Shown here piece after piece: positions 1 through 10,485 of a DNA stretch of 64,000 bases. The notes under the pieces are model-generated. The model worked only from the letters and a program-made list of their open reading frames with translations, was not told the origin of the DNA and made no database searches. The position numbers and the translations under genes are program-made. The stretch covers positions 432,326 through 496,325 of the forward strand of contig NW_006920416.1 of assembly GCF_000344685.1 (NCBI RefSeq), given 5' to 3'. This DNA is from Gloeophyllum trabeum ATCC 11539. Its lineage: Eukaryota > Basidiomycota > Agaricomycetes > Gloeophyllales > Gloeophyllaceae. Position 1 is the first letter of the stretch. Every line of letters begins with the position of its first letter.

Positions 1-1018
1 GCTGTGAATTCATTATACATAAGCTGCAGGCTGGTGACTCGGGAGATGAAGGGCCCAGGTAAATGCCTCAGCGGAGAGAAGAACAGGCGGTAGCACAACA
101 CATAGATGATGCGCAGTAAGCATACCGACAACACTGCTATGGCCAACATGGTGGTCAACGATGAAAGGAGGATATCTGTGAGGGAGGATCCCGATGTCTT
201 CTTGGGTCGTCAACCATGGTAGCGTGACCTTATCTCCACCACCAGAAGGGGAGCCTGATAATCCGACGGAGTTCCAAGGATGTTTTTAGCCATCTTCAAC
301 TCTATACGCCACGGTTGAGCGATGCCCGACCAAAGAACGGAGATGGAGAATGACGTCGCTCACAGACAACGTTGAAGACCATAGTAAACTGTGAAGGAAT
401 AGCGCTACCACGGTCGTTCGTATAAGCTTCAACGTACCGCGTCTTGCCAACAGAGAGAAGTGTCGTGCCGACCTCTTATCGGACCGCGGTCATTCGACGG
501 GCGTATTAGCTTTGTTGAGGTGGGTGCATGCAAGGTAGGCGCCTCAATGTGAGAATACACCGGTCCAGATTCTTCGGCGTTTACTGAGTTCACACGAAAA
601 TGAAGGTTCTACCTCAACCGACAGCAATCGGAGGCCATGACATACTGCTGTCTGTACGTACCTCATGAGGGTCGGAGTTAGCGAAGAATCGGAGTGAAGA
701 TAGAGACACGGGACTACCAGCAATCGTGTGTGACTCACTTCGGTATGCCAGAAAACTCGGCCAGCCCACAGATCTCCTTCCCTTATGACAATAGACCGGT
801 ATTTATGGCCATGGTTTGCCATGAAACACGTAAATTCAATCGACACCGCTCGATCCACTAATCCTATAAACTATGCTACATTACGCGCAACTTGCGAGAG
901 TCAAAGTAGGACATCAGCTTAAATGTCCCAAGAAGCAGCTGGACGGCACCCACATACTAAAGATACAACGTGGTGAACCTGAAAGGAGCAGACCGTCTTG
1001 GATACTCCGTCGACGCCG
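1..1018. other. No recognisable gene
   Basis: Only short open frames occur here on both strands, the longest about 104 codons on the minus strand at 544-858. None resembles a known family or continues through plausible splice sites. This is the downstream flank of the minus-strand FCF1 gene and should hold its 3' UTR. A partial gene entering from the left edge cannot be excluded. Confidence 0.4.
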
Positions 1019-1902
1019 CTAAACCGGCGCACCCTGATCAGGTAGTCGCTCTATGGCGTACCGCCGGCGGACGATGTACATCAGAGGTACACCAGGAACT
1101 TTTCTAATCCGTCGTCTGAGCTCCCGATCGCATGTTGCCACAATGTAGCATCTGTGAGCGGTGACGCGCTGAACTATGCAGTCATCAGCGTAGGTGCCGG
1201 CATGGGAGCATGGTATGCGTTCAAACCGCGGATCTCGAGCCACTCTGAAATGATGCAGGGAACACGATGAGCAGCCTGGATGATCAGCTACGAGGAAGTG
1301 CATTTACCGAAGCGCGACCCGATATCGATGACCCAGTTTCTCCAACTCCGCCATCACACAGTCCGTAACACAAGGTATGCCTTCCAAATAGAGGGTATTC
1401 AGTACCAGTCCAGCTACGTGCTCGGTGCACATACATTTGGCGTAGAGACAGTCCATCATTCCGCTAATGAGCTCCAGTTTATTTTGCAGGCTAAAGTTGA
1501 TGAAGTTGGTATCAATGAGCACTCGATACGGAGGTACGAGAGCAGAGTTGTGAGCCAGGAACATCGAAGAGGCCACTTGCTCACTGTCCGCAGAAGAGAA
1601 GGGTCTCGTCAGTGGGCGATGGAGGACGTTCACGAAGTATAGCGTACACTCGACGGGTGGCCTTTTCCTTCTCCTCCTTCTCTTTTTGTTTCTGCTTCAG
1701 CTGGTTCTCCTTTCTGTTCGCCGGCACATGTGTCAACACGACCACCTTCATGTACTCCCAGCAGCCCGAGACTTACAATCTAATATCGTTAGGGTTCAGA
1801 AGTCGCTTGACCTGGGCGAACTTTCGCGTCTTTTTTGCCTTCCCCTGTTTTCCAAATCCGTCAAACCTGCCTGAGTATCCGTTTGAGCGGAGAACATACC
1901 AT
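1019..1902 (-). CDS. FCF1: rRNA-processing PIN-domain protein Fcf1/Utp24
   Basis: Small-subunit processome component of the nucleolus. In this family the PIN-domain endonuclease cleaves pre-rRNA at early sites during 18S maturation. Six coding exons join in frame to 194 residues, close to the usual ~190: 1902-1900, 1844-1777, 1713-1648, 1583-1435, 1380-1308 and 1244-1019. The protein opens with the family signature [21 protein letters not shown]. The PIN core follows, with LIDTNFI (acidic Asp of the active site), [21 protein letters not shown] and [10 protein letters not shown], and it ends [15 protein letters not shown]. The first coding exon is only the ATG, followed directly by GTATGT. Identification rests on near-complete conservation and is secure. 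The start is fixed because the MGK N-terminus is recovered only through that splice. Confidence 0.93.
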
Positions 1903-4900
1903 AGTGATAGGAATCGAGAAACGAGGATGTTGTCGAAGGATGGCCGGCTAGACACTGAACTGTGGCGGGTCAAATTTGGGTATGCTGACCTAAGATATTC
2001 TCGTCACCCAGAGAGTGCCGGCACTTGCCGTTGTGGCACCTGTAGGCTCGAACAAGCTTGCCTCCTCAGCTATGACTCGGAACCTGTGTCTGGCAGGTAT
2101 CGACACAGCACGCGTTCCACCCGCGCCCAATAACTCTCCTCGACAAATAAAATTCATATTTTTCTCTTTCCTCCTATGCGGTCGTTGCGCGTGCGTTAGG
2201 TAGACTGGACACGAGTCTACAGTGTTTGCAAGGTTACTGCGCGAAACCCTGCCTCGCAAATATATAATTTCTTGACGGAATATTGCGATCTCATTCATCT
2301 CCTATTTTCCCCTCCGCACCCATGCGCATTGCCCATTCTCAACGAATTCGGTGGAAAAGAGAAAGAACTCGACGCCACACTTTATTTCTTACGGATGTTT
2401 ACTATCTTCCACAGTCTTTTGGTCATGAGAATAGCGGGCGAGTTTAGCTCAGCTCTTGGGGATGTTTGAACCAGAACTTAGCCGCCTTAGCGCAGAAGTT
2501 TTGACATGACCAGGTAATCATCGACGCGCTAGAACAGCTGACACGTCCGTAATTAACCCGCAATACTGTAGTCCATTTCCCGGTGGTGGAGTATCGTCCC
2601 GGGCAGCCCGAGCCAGGCCCAAGCAGATCCACTGAAAACCTGAGCTCCGTTCGCGTTAAGTTGCGACTACCACGTACTGAGCTATATAAACTGAACGAAG
2701 TAAAACGTACCAGAATTGTAGGCGACGTGAAGGTATCGCACCACCCGTCAGTTGTAAGGCTTGCATCGAGATCGAATCCCCTGAAGCGAGGCATGAGAGA
2801 GATCTGGCGCTCTCAACGCAGATCCAGCCCACGGCCCACTGATGGACAATTGTACCGATGGCAGACTGACTCCAATGAGTAGTAGTATGAGCGGCGGAGG
2901 CATTACGAGGGAAGCTGGCACAGAGAGCACTTTTCTTGGCTTGACAAGTAAGGCAGAAAGTGAGATAGCGAGACCGAGACTTCCTACGTCCGCTCGAAGA
3001 TAAGGGGAGGCCTTCCTTCATCCACTTGACTTGGCCAATGCTAGTCTAGAAGCAGCGCTCATATGGAACGTTCGCTCCTACTCCCACTGCCATAAATCTC
3101 CACTGGCTGTCTGAGACGCCAGGCCTTCCGCATGCAGCAGAAGACCTTACCTCAGACAGTCAGTGAGAACGTGGGTGGATACCGTTGGCAGCGCTCCAAA
3201 GCAGCGGGCTTGGTCCTTCATGCCCTGTATCCACTTGCCATGGTAAATTCCGCAGGAGAAGAGGGCGCACGCCCCAGCCTCCTCCTCAGTTGAGTTCTCA
3301 TTGCCACGAGAGTTTGAGAAGAGGGGCGCCAGAAGGTCTTGGCCGAGTGCCGGTCGAGATTAAAATGCCAGGAAAACGAAGCTTAGGAATGGTATGAGAG
3401 GAAGTCAAAACGTGTCTGTGATTTATGTAGTACGTAGCTTGCGAATTTCGCTGTTCACGGACTGAGCTTCTGCATTGCTAGTCCCCCAGAGGCGTTGTAT
3501 CCCAAGACCCTTGTGGGTTAACTAAAAGAGGGTCTCTTTGCGCTCCTTCCTGGATTTCCGCGACAGAACCTCTGGAGACTCTGGGAAGCACAATAACAAA
3601 ATCGACGTCACCCATTAGCCTGGAGACATGAACTGAACCCGCTGGACACCACGTACCCTAAGAAATCATGCACATACGTAGGGCGCTTGCATGTGGAGTC
3701 ACCAGCAAAGCCAATCAGAAGGTACGCGGTTCAGGGTATTTTTTACCTACCCACAGACTTCTGTGAAAATACGTACATACACGTCGAACTGCTACCGCGA
3801 CGAGGGAGTGGTTCGAGATCCCGGACGCGGCAGACGCCTCGGGACCGAGGGCCCATTAATAGAGAGCTCCTTCATGGTGTTGTGTCGCACACCGGCGAGC
3901 CAATTATAGAGTGACAGAACCTCCTTTCAAAGACGAAGTACTGGTGTTTTCGCTGTCGTTTGGCAGATACGGAAATTTGCTAGATGGAAGTGCGAGTTGT
4001 CTGCCACGGTACTGTCGTATCGGATTCCGAGACATGAGAGTTCGCGGGTTGTGTCGATGAAGATGCTCGTCACTAGAAACGTCGGGAATGCGTTCCAGTC
4101 TTCTGTCTCAGCGTTTAGAGATCTAGTGCCGAGCGACACACAGCAGTCCTCTGAGAACGAGTCTTATAATAAGAACGGCGCTGCGGTAGCGCTGAGGCAC
4201 GACCTTTATCCTAGAGCGTGGGCGCGTCGTGATAGGACGACAAAGGGGGGCTGAACCTAGCCGAACTGGAGCGAGATATCAGTTCGGCCTGCCGTGTGTC
4301 GCCGATGATGTCTCAAGGACTCGTCGACTTCTGGCAGGAATCGCTACGTGCCAGTGACCTCCCTTCAGCCGTTCTGAACGCACTCGTGACAAAGGAAAAG
4401 AGAATCAGCAAGGATGCCGGAAACGTGAACGTAGCCCATGAGACTCCAGAAATTGTCCTTGGAAGGATTGAGTCCGACGGACACGTTCATCCAGTACTAC
4501 AAGGTCAGGGAAGTGGTGTCAGCAGCCTGAGGACACGATGGATTCGAACATACCGAGACCTGAAATAATTTGTCTTGATCCTGTATCAAAACGCGAGACA
4601 TTTCCGCATTATTGACGTCCATCTGTGATCAAGGGATAACACAAAGCCTGACGTGCACGTACGACAATGGGACACGCGACATCGCAACATATGCCATTTC
4701 CCCAAAACTTTGCGTTCCGGATGATTGCCTGAGGAAGACGCCCAAAAGCGTTTCCGGACTCACTAGCGAGGTGTCTGTGCACGGGATGGCGCCCAGGGAC
4801 ACATCCATCTCCACGATTTGCAAGGAAATGAAGGTGCTGTGCATGACACGCACGGAGTCAGGGCACGGGCCCGTCTCCGTGACTGGTGCAAGCCAATCTC

Positions 4901-5646
4901 CGAGACTGTCTGTGCACTTGGAATAGCTTACTGGCAGGCGGTGCTGCAGCGGAGGACTGGGTACTTCCGAACGCCGGAGACTACGCGGACTACAGGGACC
5001 AGTTTGTCCAATCATTGATGGTCCTTCGGAGACTCTGTGGCATCATGCGTACGGAAGATCTGAAGATGGACATATACTTAACGCTAGCGTTACCGCTGCC
5101 GGGGGACGCTCCATAATTGCGAAAAAAGAATATGTATCTGCTCTATTATCCTGTTCTCATGACGAAGGCTCTCCTTTACAGGTATATCCGCCCTGTCCCA
5201 TGTATCCACGCAGCCAAGCACTACTGGTGTTGTGGTCTCAAAGTCAGTCTCGGGTGCAAGCCTCGGCCGGATCATAGCCTCTCTTGTGCCCTTTCGGGTC
5301 GGATCTAAGGCAGTGTTCGTGTTATTCCTGACCTTCCATGTTGTCATCATTAACCTCTCTTACACGGCCGTTTTGTATCGAATTCGCCGACTGGACGATA
5401 CATTTCCTGTACGCCATCAAGGAGTGCACGATGGGTTTCCAGACCAGTCGGACAGCCGCCACTTTTGGTGTTAGATCGTCCCAGCTAATCTGGTTATACC
5501 GCTCATTCCTCGCGGGCGGCTCTTACGTCGCGTCTCGATCATAACAGGAGTATAAATACTGGTTCAGACAGACACAAAGGTCACCATCATCCTCCCAGCC
5601 GTCATACCAGTCATCAACTGCCACTCGCCCCGTTATCTAGAACAGC
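1903..5646. other. 3.7-kb stretch without a recognisable gene
   Basis: It contains the FCF1 upstream region and, at its right end, the PAL promoter. Open frames of 60-128 codons occur on both strands, for example around 4296-4568 (+), 4629-5015 (-) and 4886-5116 (+). None is recognisable and no splice chain restores a conserved domain. Fragments near 4450-4600 read somewhat protein-like in one frame, so a decayed gene is possible. I see no terminal repeats or transposase or reverse-transcriptase motifs. Confidence 0.35.
5551..5558 (+). promoter_or_regulatory. TATA box of the PAL gene
   Basis: TATAAATA lies 96 nt upstream of the PAL start codon at 5647, followed by a C/A-rich stretch typical of fungal leaders. 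Spacing fits a core promoter with a short 5' UTR. Inferred from motif and position only. Confidence 0.6.
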
Positions 5647-8239
5647 ATGCCTGCCTTGTCCACGGAACGCCCCATCACGCATCATTATTCGCATCAGAAA
5701 GATATAAACGGGGCAGCGCAGTCAGACAACCTACCTGGCACCTCTACCATGAACGGCCACTCTGCCAACGGTCATGCCAATGGCCGCGCTACTAACGGGC
5801 ACGCTTCGCCTGTTAAGGACTCTGGCTTACTGCCAAAGTTCATCGACGCTGTCCATGAGCTCGAATACTACCGGTAAATACCACGTTTACTCGGTGTCAG
5901 CCACCCGTATCTCACTGGTCATCTTCTACAGGAACGGAAAACCCGTAAAGTTGGACGGACATTCTTTGTCGATTCCAGCAGTCGTGGCGGCAGCGAGGTT
6001 CAACTCGCCCGTGACGCTTGACTACAGCCCCGAGGTGCAAGACCGCGTCGCCAAGAGCCGAGACGTTATAGTCGAAAAGGTAAACGGCCTCAAGAGCGTC
6101 TACGGTGTTAGCACCGGTTTCGGTGGCAGTGGTAAGTCCTCCCGCTCGGAGATAAGGCACCGTCCAACCATCTAACTGCTGCGCGCAGCTGATACCCGAA
6201 CGAGTAATACGCTGGCGCTGGGCCATGCCCTACTCCAGCATCAGCACTCGGGCGTGCTCCCTTCGTCGACGAAGGCCAGCTCTGCGCTCCCTCTCTCCGA
6301 CCCTCTCACGTCGACAAGCATGCCTGAGGCTTGGGTGCGCGGAGCGATCCTCATCCGGATTAACTCTCTTATTCGGGGACACTCGGGCGTCCGGTGGGAG
6401 CTCATCGAGAAGATGGTCGACCTTCTCCGTGAGGATATCGTCCCGCTCGTTCCCCTCCGCGGCAGTATTTCGGCTTCCGGGGGTACATAGATTCACTTTT
6501 CATACATTACCGTGGGAACTGACGCTGTGCTCGCTTCCTTTCAGATCTTGCGCCACTGTCGTACATCGCCGGGACTCTCACTGCGAATCCCTCGATCCGT
6601 GTATTCGACGGCCCCCGCGCGTCCGGTCAGCGTGTCATCAAATCTTCTCGGGATGCTCTCAGAGAGCACAAGATCGAGCCCGTCGCGCTGCAGTCCAAGG
6701 AACATCTCGGTATCCTTAATGGCACGGCGTTCTCTGCCTCGGTCGGCGCTCTTGCTTTGAGCGAAGCCGCGCATCTTGCTCTCCTCGCGCAAGTCTGCAC
6801 GGCGATGGGCGTCGAAGCCCTCGCAGGCACCCGTGGCTCCTTCGACCCCTTCATTCACGACGTTGCCCGTCCACATCCCGGACAGGTCGAGTCGGCGCGC
6901 ATGATCCACGATCTCCTCGAAGGCAGCACATTCGCTATCACGGCTGAAGAAGAGGTCACGATCTCCGAGGACAAGGGACACCTCCGGCAGGACAGGTATC
7001 CCCTGCGGACTGCGCCTCAATTCCTCGGCCCCCAAATCGAAGACATCCTGTCCGCTCTGGAGACGGTGACTCTGGAATGCAACTCCAGTACGTACTCGGC
7101 TTAGCTGACATTTGCATTGGTTTCAATTAATCGTCGTGCGATAGCTACGGACAACCCCCTGGTTGATGGTAACACCGGGACCGTGCACCACGGCGGCAAC
7201 TTCCAGGCCATGGCCGTCTCGAACGCGATGGAGAAGACGCGGCTCGCGCTGCACCACATCGGCAAGATCCTCTTCGCGCAGTCCACGGAGCTCATGAACC
7301 CGACGATGAACCGCGGTCTGCCCCCGAACTTGGCCTCGACGGACCCGAGTTTGAACTACCACACGAAGGGTATCGACATCGCCACCGCGGCATACGTCGG
7401 CGAACTTGGGTACCTTGCCAATCCCGTGTCGACACACGTCCAAAGTGCCGAGATGCACAACCAGGCGGTGAAGTATGTAATGATAGTGGTACTTGTGAGT
7501 GTTATACTGACCCGCGTGTTTCAGCTCGCTGGCTTTGATCTCGGCCCGGGCGACTATCAATGCCTTGGAAGTGCTGTCCATGTTGATCTCCTCGTATCTT
7601 TACTGCCTGTGCCAAGGTATGCAGTCATAATGTGAACAGTTACAGGATGATAGCTGACTTCGTCCCATTACAGCACTTGACCTTCGTGCCATGCAGGCTG
7701 AGTTCATGGAAGGTGTTTCCAAGATCGTCCGAGAGGAGCTGTCGACCGCTTTCGGATCCTCGCTGGAAGGCTCGTCTCTAGAGGGGCTCTCGTCTCAAAT
7801 CTTCTCGGTCGTCGTCGACGCCTTCGAAGAAACGAGCTCGATGGACGCTGCGCCTCGCATGCAGCACATCGCCGCACAGACCACCACAGCCCTCTTCGAC
7901 TTCCTGTCTTCCCCGGCACCCCAAGCACTTGCCTCCATCCCATCCTTCCGTGACAGCCTCGCTAAGCGGTCTACGGACCTGCTGAAGCAGCTGCGTCAGG
8001 ACTACTTGTCTGGTACTCGGGGACCTGCCCCTGCAATCCCCTACTTGAGCAGGACGCGACCGGTATATGAGTTCATCAGGGTGAAGTTGGGTGTCCGGAT
8101 GCACGGCTCCGAGAACCTGCATCTCTGGGAGAACGGCGCTGGCGTGGAGGATGTTACTATCGGACAAAACATCAGTTCGATCTACGAGGCCATCCGGGAC
8201 GGTCAGATGCAGGAAGTGGTTGTGGGCCTCTTCAATTAA
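5647..8239 (+). CDS. PAL: Phenylalanine ammonia-lyase
   Basis: Deaminates L-phenylalanine to trans-cinnamate and ammonia. Fungal members can also accept tyrosine. Seven exons (5647-5873, 5932-6131, 6189-6482, 6545-7087, 7145-7472, 7525-7616, 7674-8239) give 749 residues, the usual length for fungal PAL. Visible signatures are [14 protein letters not shown] (the conserved loop with the catalytic Tyr), the Ala-Ser-Gly triad that forms the MIO electrophile in [17 protein letters not shown], and [19 protein letters not shown]. Intron 3 starts one base after the ASG triad. The N-terminal ~55 residues are Asn/Gly/His-rich low complexity (NGHANGR repeats), common in basidiomycete PALs. Start chosen as the first in-frame ATG 3' of the TATA box. 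Histidine ammonia-lyase shares the MIO core, but the length and C-terminal shielding region favour PAL. Confidence 0.95.
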
Positions 8240-8760
8240 CTTATTTGTTAACATTTGTGCTTTACTTTATTGTACATAGAAGTATTTTACTGCGTGTAAT
8301 GCGTACACATGTAATATGAACATGAATGGGACTCACTACATACGCTGTTTAGAATACTTGTTCATTCCGTGCCTCATAAATTATATTGTTGTATACGTCT
8401 TTCATAGGCTCGTCCTGCAATATTTTGTGGCTGCTTATCATGATCAATGCCGCTCCTCCATACCACGACCAGGCTAAATGTGGCTGATGACCCATGACTT
8501 TTGCTCATCGCCACTGTCGGACATTAATGCTCCTCCCAAGTTGTCCGAATTTGTCCGAAGTGTCGGTTGCCGCCGGCATGCATTGCTGACCTTTCCTTTA
8601 GCCTATGGAGGGGCGTCCAGACTTCCAAGTTCCAGATAACATGGCAAGTCAATCGGCGATCGATTGGAGGGCAGCCAATCAGCCCTTTTGCTGAGCGCCA
8701 TCCCAGGGAAAGCACGTCTCATTACAGACTTCAACTTGCGAAGATTTACAGAAAGCCCTA
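8240..8760. other. PAL 3' flank and oxidase promoter
   Basis: About 520 bp between two collinear genes. The first part is AT-rich, as expected for a fungal 3' UTR/polyadenylation region. Nothing else is distinctive, and short minus-strand frames at 8524-8815 look incidental. Confidence 0.4.
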
Positions 8761-10384
8761 ATGGTCGATAAAACAAGCGACATTTTGATATTAGGCGCAG
8801 GTTGTTTTGGCGCATCCACAGCGTACCACCTCCTGAAACGTGGGTTCACTTCGGTGACGGTGGTGGACCGATCCACTGTCTTGCCTGCCCCTGATGGTGC
8901 TAGCACAGACTTCAACAGAAGTGAGTGTGTGGGTTCGCTTTCAGCAGACAGATCAAATGACGGTTCGAAGTTGTCCGCAGCTCTTATTCAGAACCCTTCT
9001 ATGCTCGGTTTGCCCGCGAGGCTATAGCCGCCTGGAAGGATCAGAGCGAATGGGGCGACACTTACCATGAGTAAATCTTCTCAGACCTATCATTCTTCCT
9101 CATGTGGCTGAAGTTCTGTAAGATCCGGTGTGCTAGTTCTGGGCACGGGCGAAAGCTCTTACTGCGACTCAGCATATGACAACGACGTCACTATGGGTGC
9201 ACGCATCACGAATTTCTCCGATGCAGATGGACTGCGTTCCGCATTCCCGCCCAGTATCAAGACAAGCTTCAGCGAAACATCTTCGGGGTACCTGAACTCC
9301 GACGGAGGGTGGGCTAATGCTACGAAAGGGACCTCCCTCATGGTCTCCAAGGTTTTAGCCTTGGGCGGGCGGATCTTGCGTGGTAAAACGGCGAAGAGGC
9401 TCCTGCAGGGGAATGGAAGAACATCAGGCGTAGAATTCAACGATGGAACCACCATACGGGCCGACTTAGTCATAGTGGCTACCGGATCTTGGACGGCCTC
9501 TAGTTTCCCTGAAGTCCAGCTTGGGGACAAATTTATTGCAACTGGGTAAGCACTCTCGTTTCGATTCTCAGGGGGGAACATCATGAAGGAGAAACGTTGC
9601 TTAGACAGAGTGTAGCGACCATCCAACTCACGGCAGAAGAAGCACTCAAGTACAACGACTGTCCCGTCGTACTCGATTTCAAGTCCGGCTTTTACGTCTT
9701 TCCAGTTCGTATAGAACACCTTCATCTCGCTTTGCGTGACATGAATCTCACCACACTAGCCGAACGATGACTATATTCTCAAGATGGCGATTCACGCCGG
9801 TGGCTACGCCAACTTTGAACCGACGCCCCAGTCTACAACACCCATTTCAACCCCGCGGACTATAGGATCGCACGGCGTCGATGGTTTGCGGATACCTAAG
9901 GCTATGGCGAAGGCTCTCCGAGAGCATCTTCGGGCTGTATATCCCGAGCTTGCAGATAAACCATTCAGCGGAACACGCCTGTGCTGGTGAGGACCCCTTG
10001 CACATTCCACAGCTCAGCGAAGTTGCAAAAATGACACTCCCCTGATGTCAGGTATAATGACACCCCGGACGAGGACTGGGTCATAGGGTACTATCCCGGA
10101 GACCAAGGACTCATGTTTGCAACCGGCGGGAGTGGTCACGCGTTCAAGGTCAGTGACGACTGGTCCAAATGACAGCAGACATAGCTCACCAATGATGCTT
10201 GCAGTTCCTCCCCGTCATTGGCAGTCTCGTGGCAGACGCTGTTACTGACGACCTTGACCCGTCCCTAAAGCAGAGATTCGCTTTCGACCGAAAGTGCAGA
10301 GCTCATGACCTCTCCCGATCACTCACGGTGCTCCCGCTCCAGGAGTCCGAGCTCCGTACTGCCGAAGACCTCGTTCCGCAATGA
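8761..10384 (+). CDS. FAD-dependent amine/amino-acid oxidase (DAO family, fructosyl-amine or sarcosine oxidase-like)
   Basis: Flavoenzyme of the D-amino-acid-oxidase superfamily. Relatives oxidise secondary amines such as fructosyl amino acids, sarcosine or saccharopine, releasing H2O2. Seven exons (8761-8920, 8971-9070, 9123-9545, 9605-9704, 9760-9986, 10052-10148, 10205-10384) join to 428 residues. A Rossmann dinucleotide motif opens the protein (ILGAGCFGASTAYHLLKRG), with VVDRS at the end of beta2. DFNRIVRSSY is the family's FAD-contacting stretch, and a second Rossmann-type segment reads ADLVIVATGSW. RLCWYNDTPDEDW carries the Cys that binds FAD covalently in fructosyl-amine oxidases, and GGSGHAFKFLPVIG closes the FAD site. 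The C-terminus lacks an obvious SKL-type peroxisomal signal. Substrate cannot be read from sequence. The 3' end faces the carbamoyl-phosphate synthase gene about 100 bp away. Confidence 0.85.
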
Positions 10385-10485
10385 CATCAATATCAAAAGC
10401 TATATTATACTTTTTACAATACTTTAAATTTATCAAGATACTCGCCTGATCCTCGAAGGATCTCACGTCTAGATGGTTGTACAAT

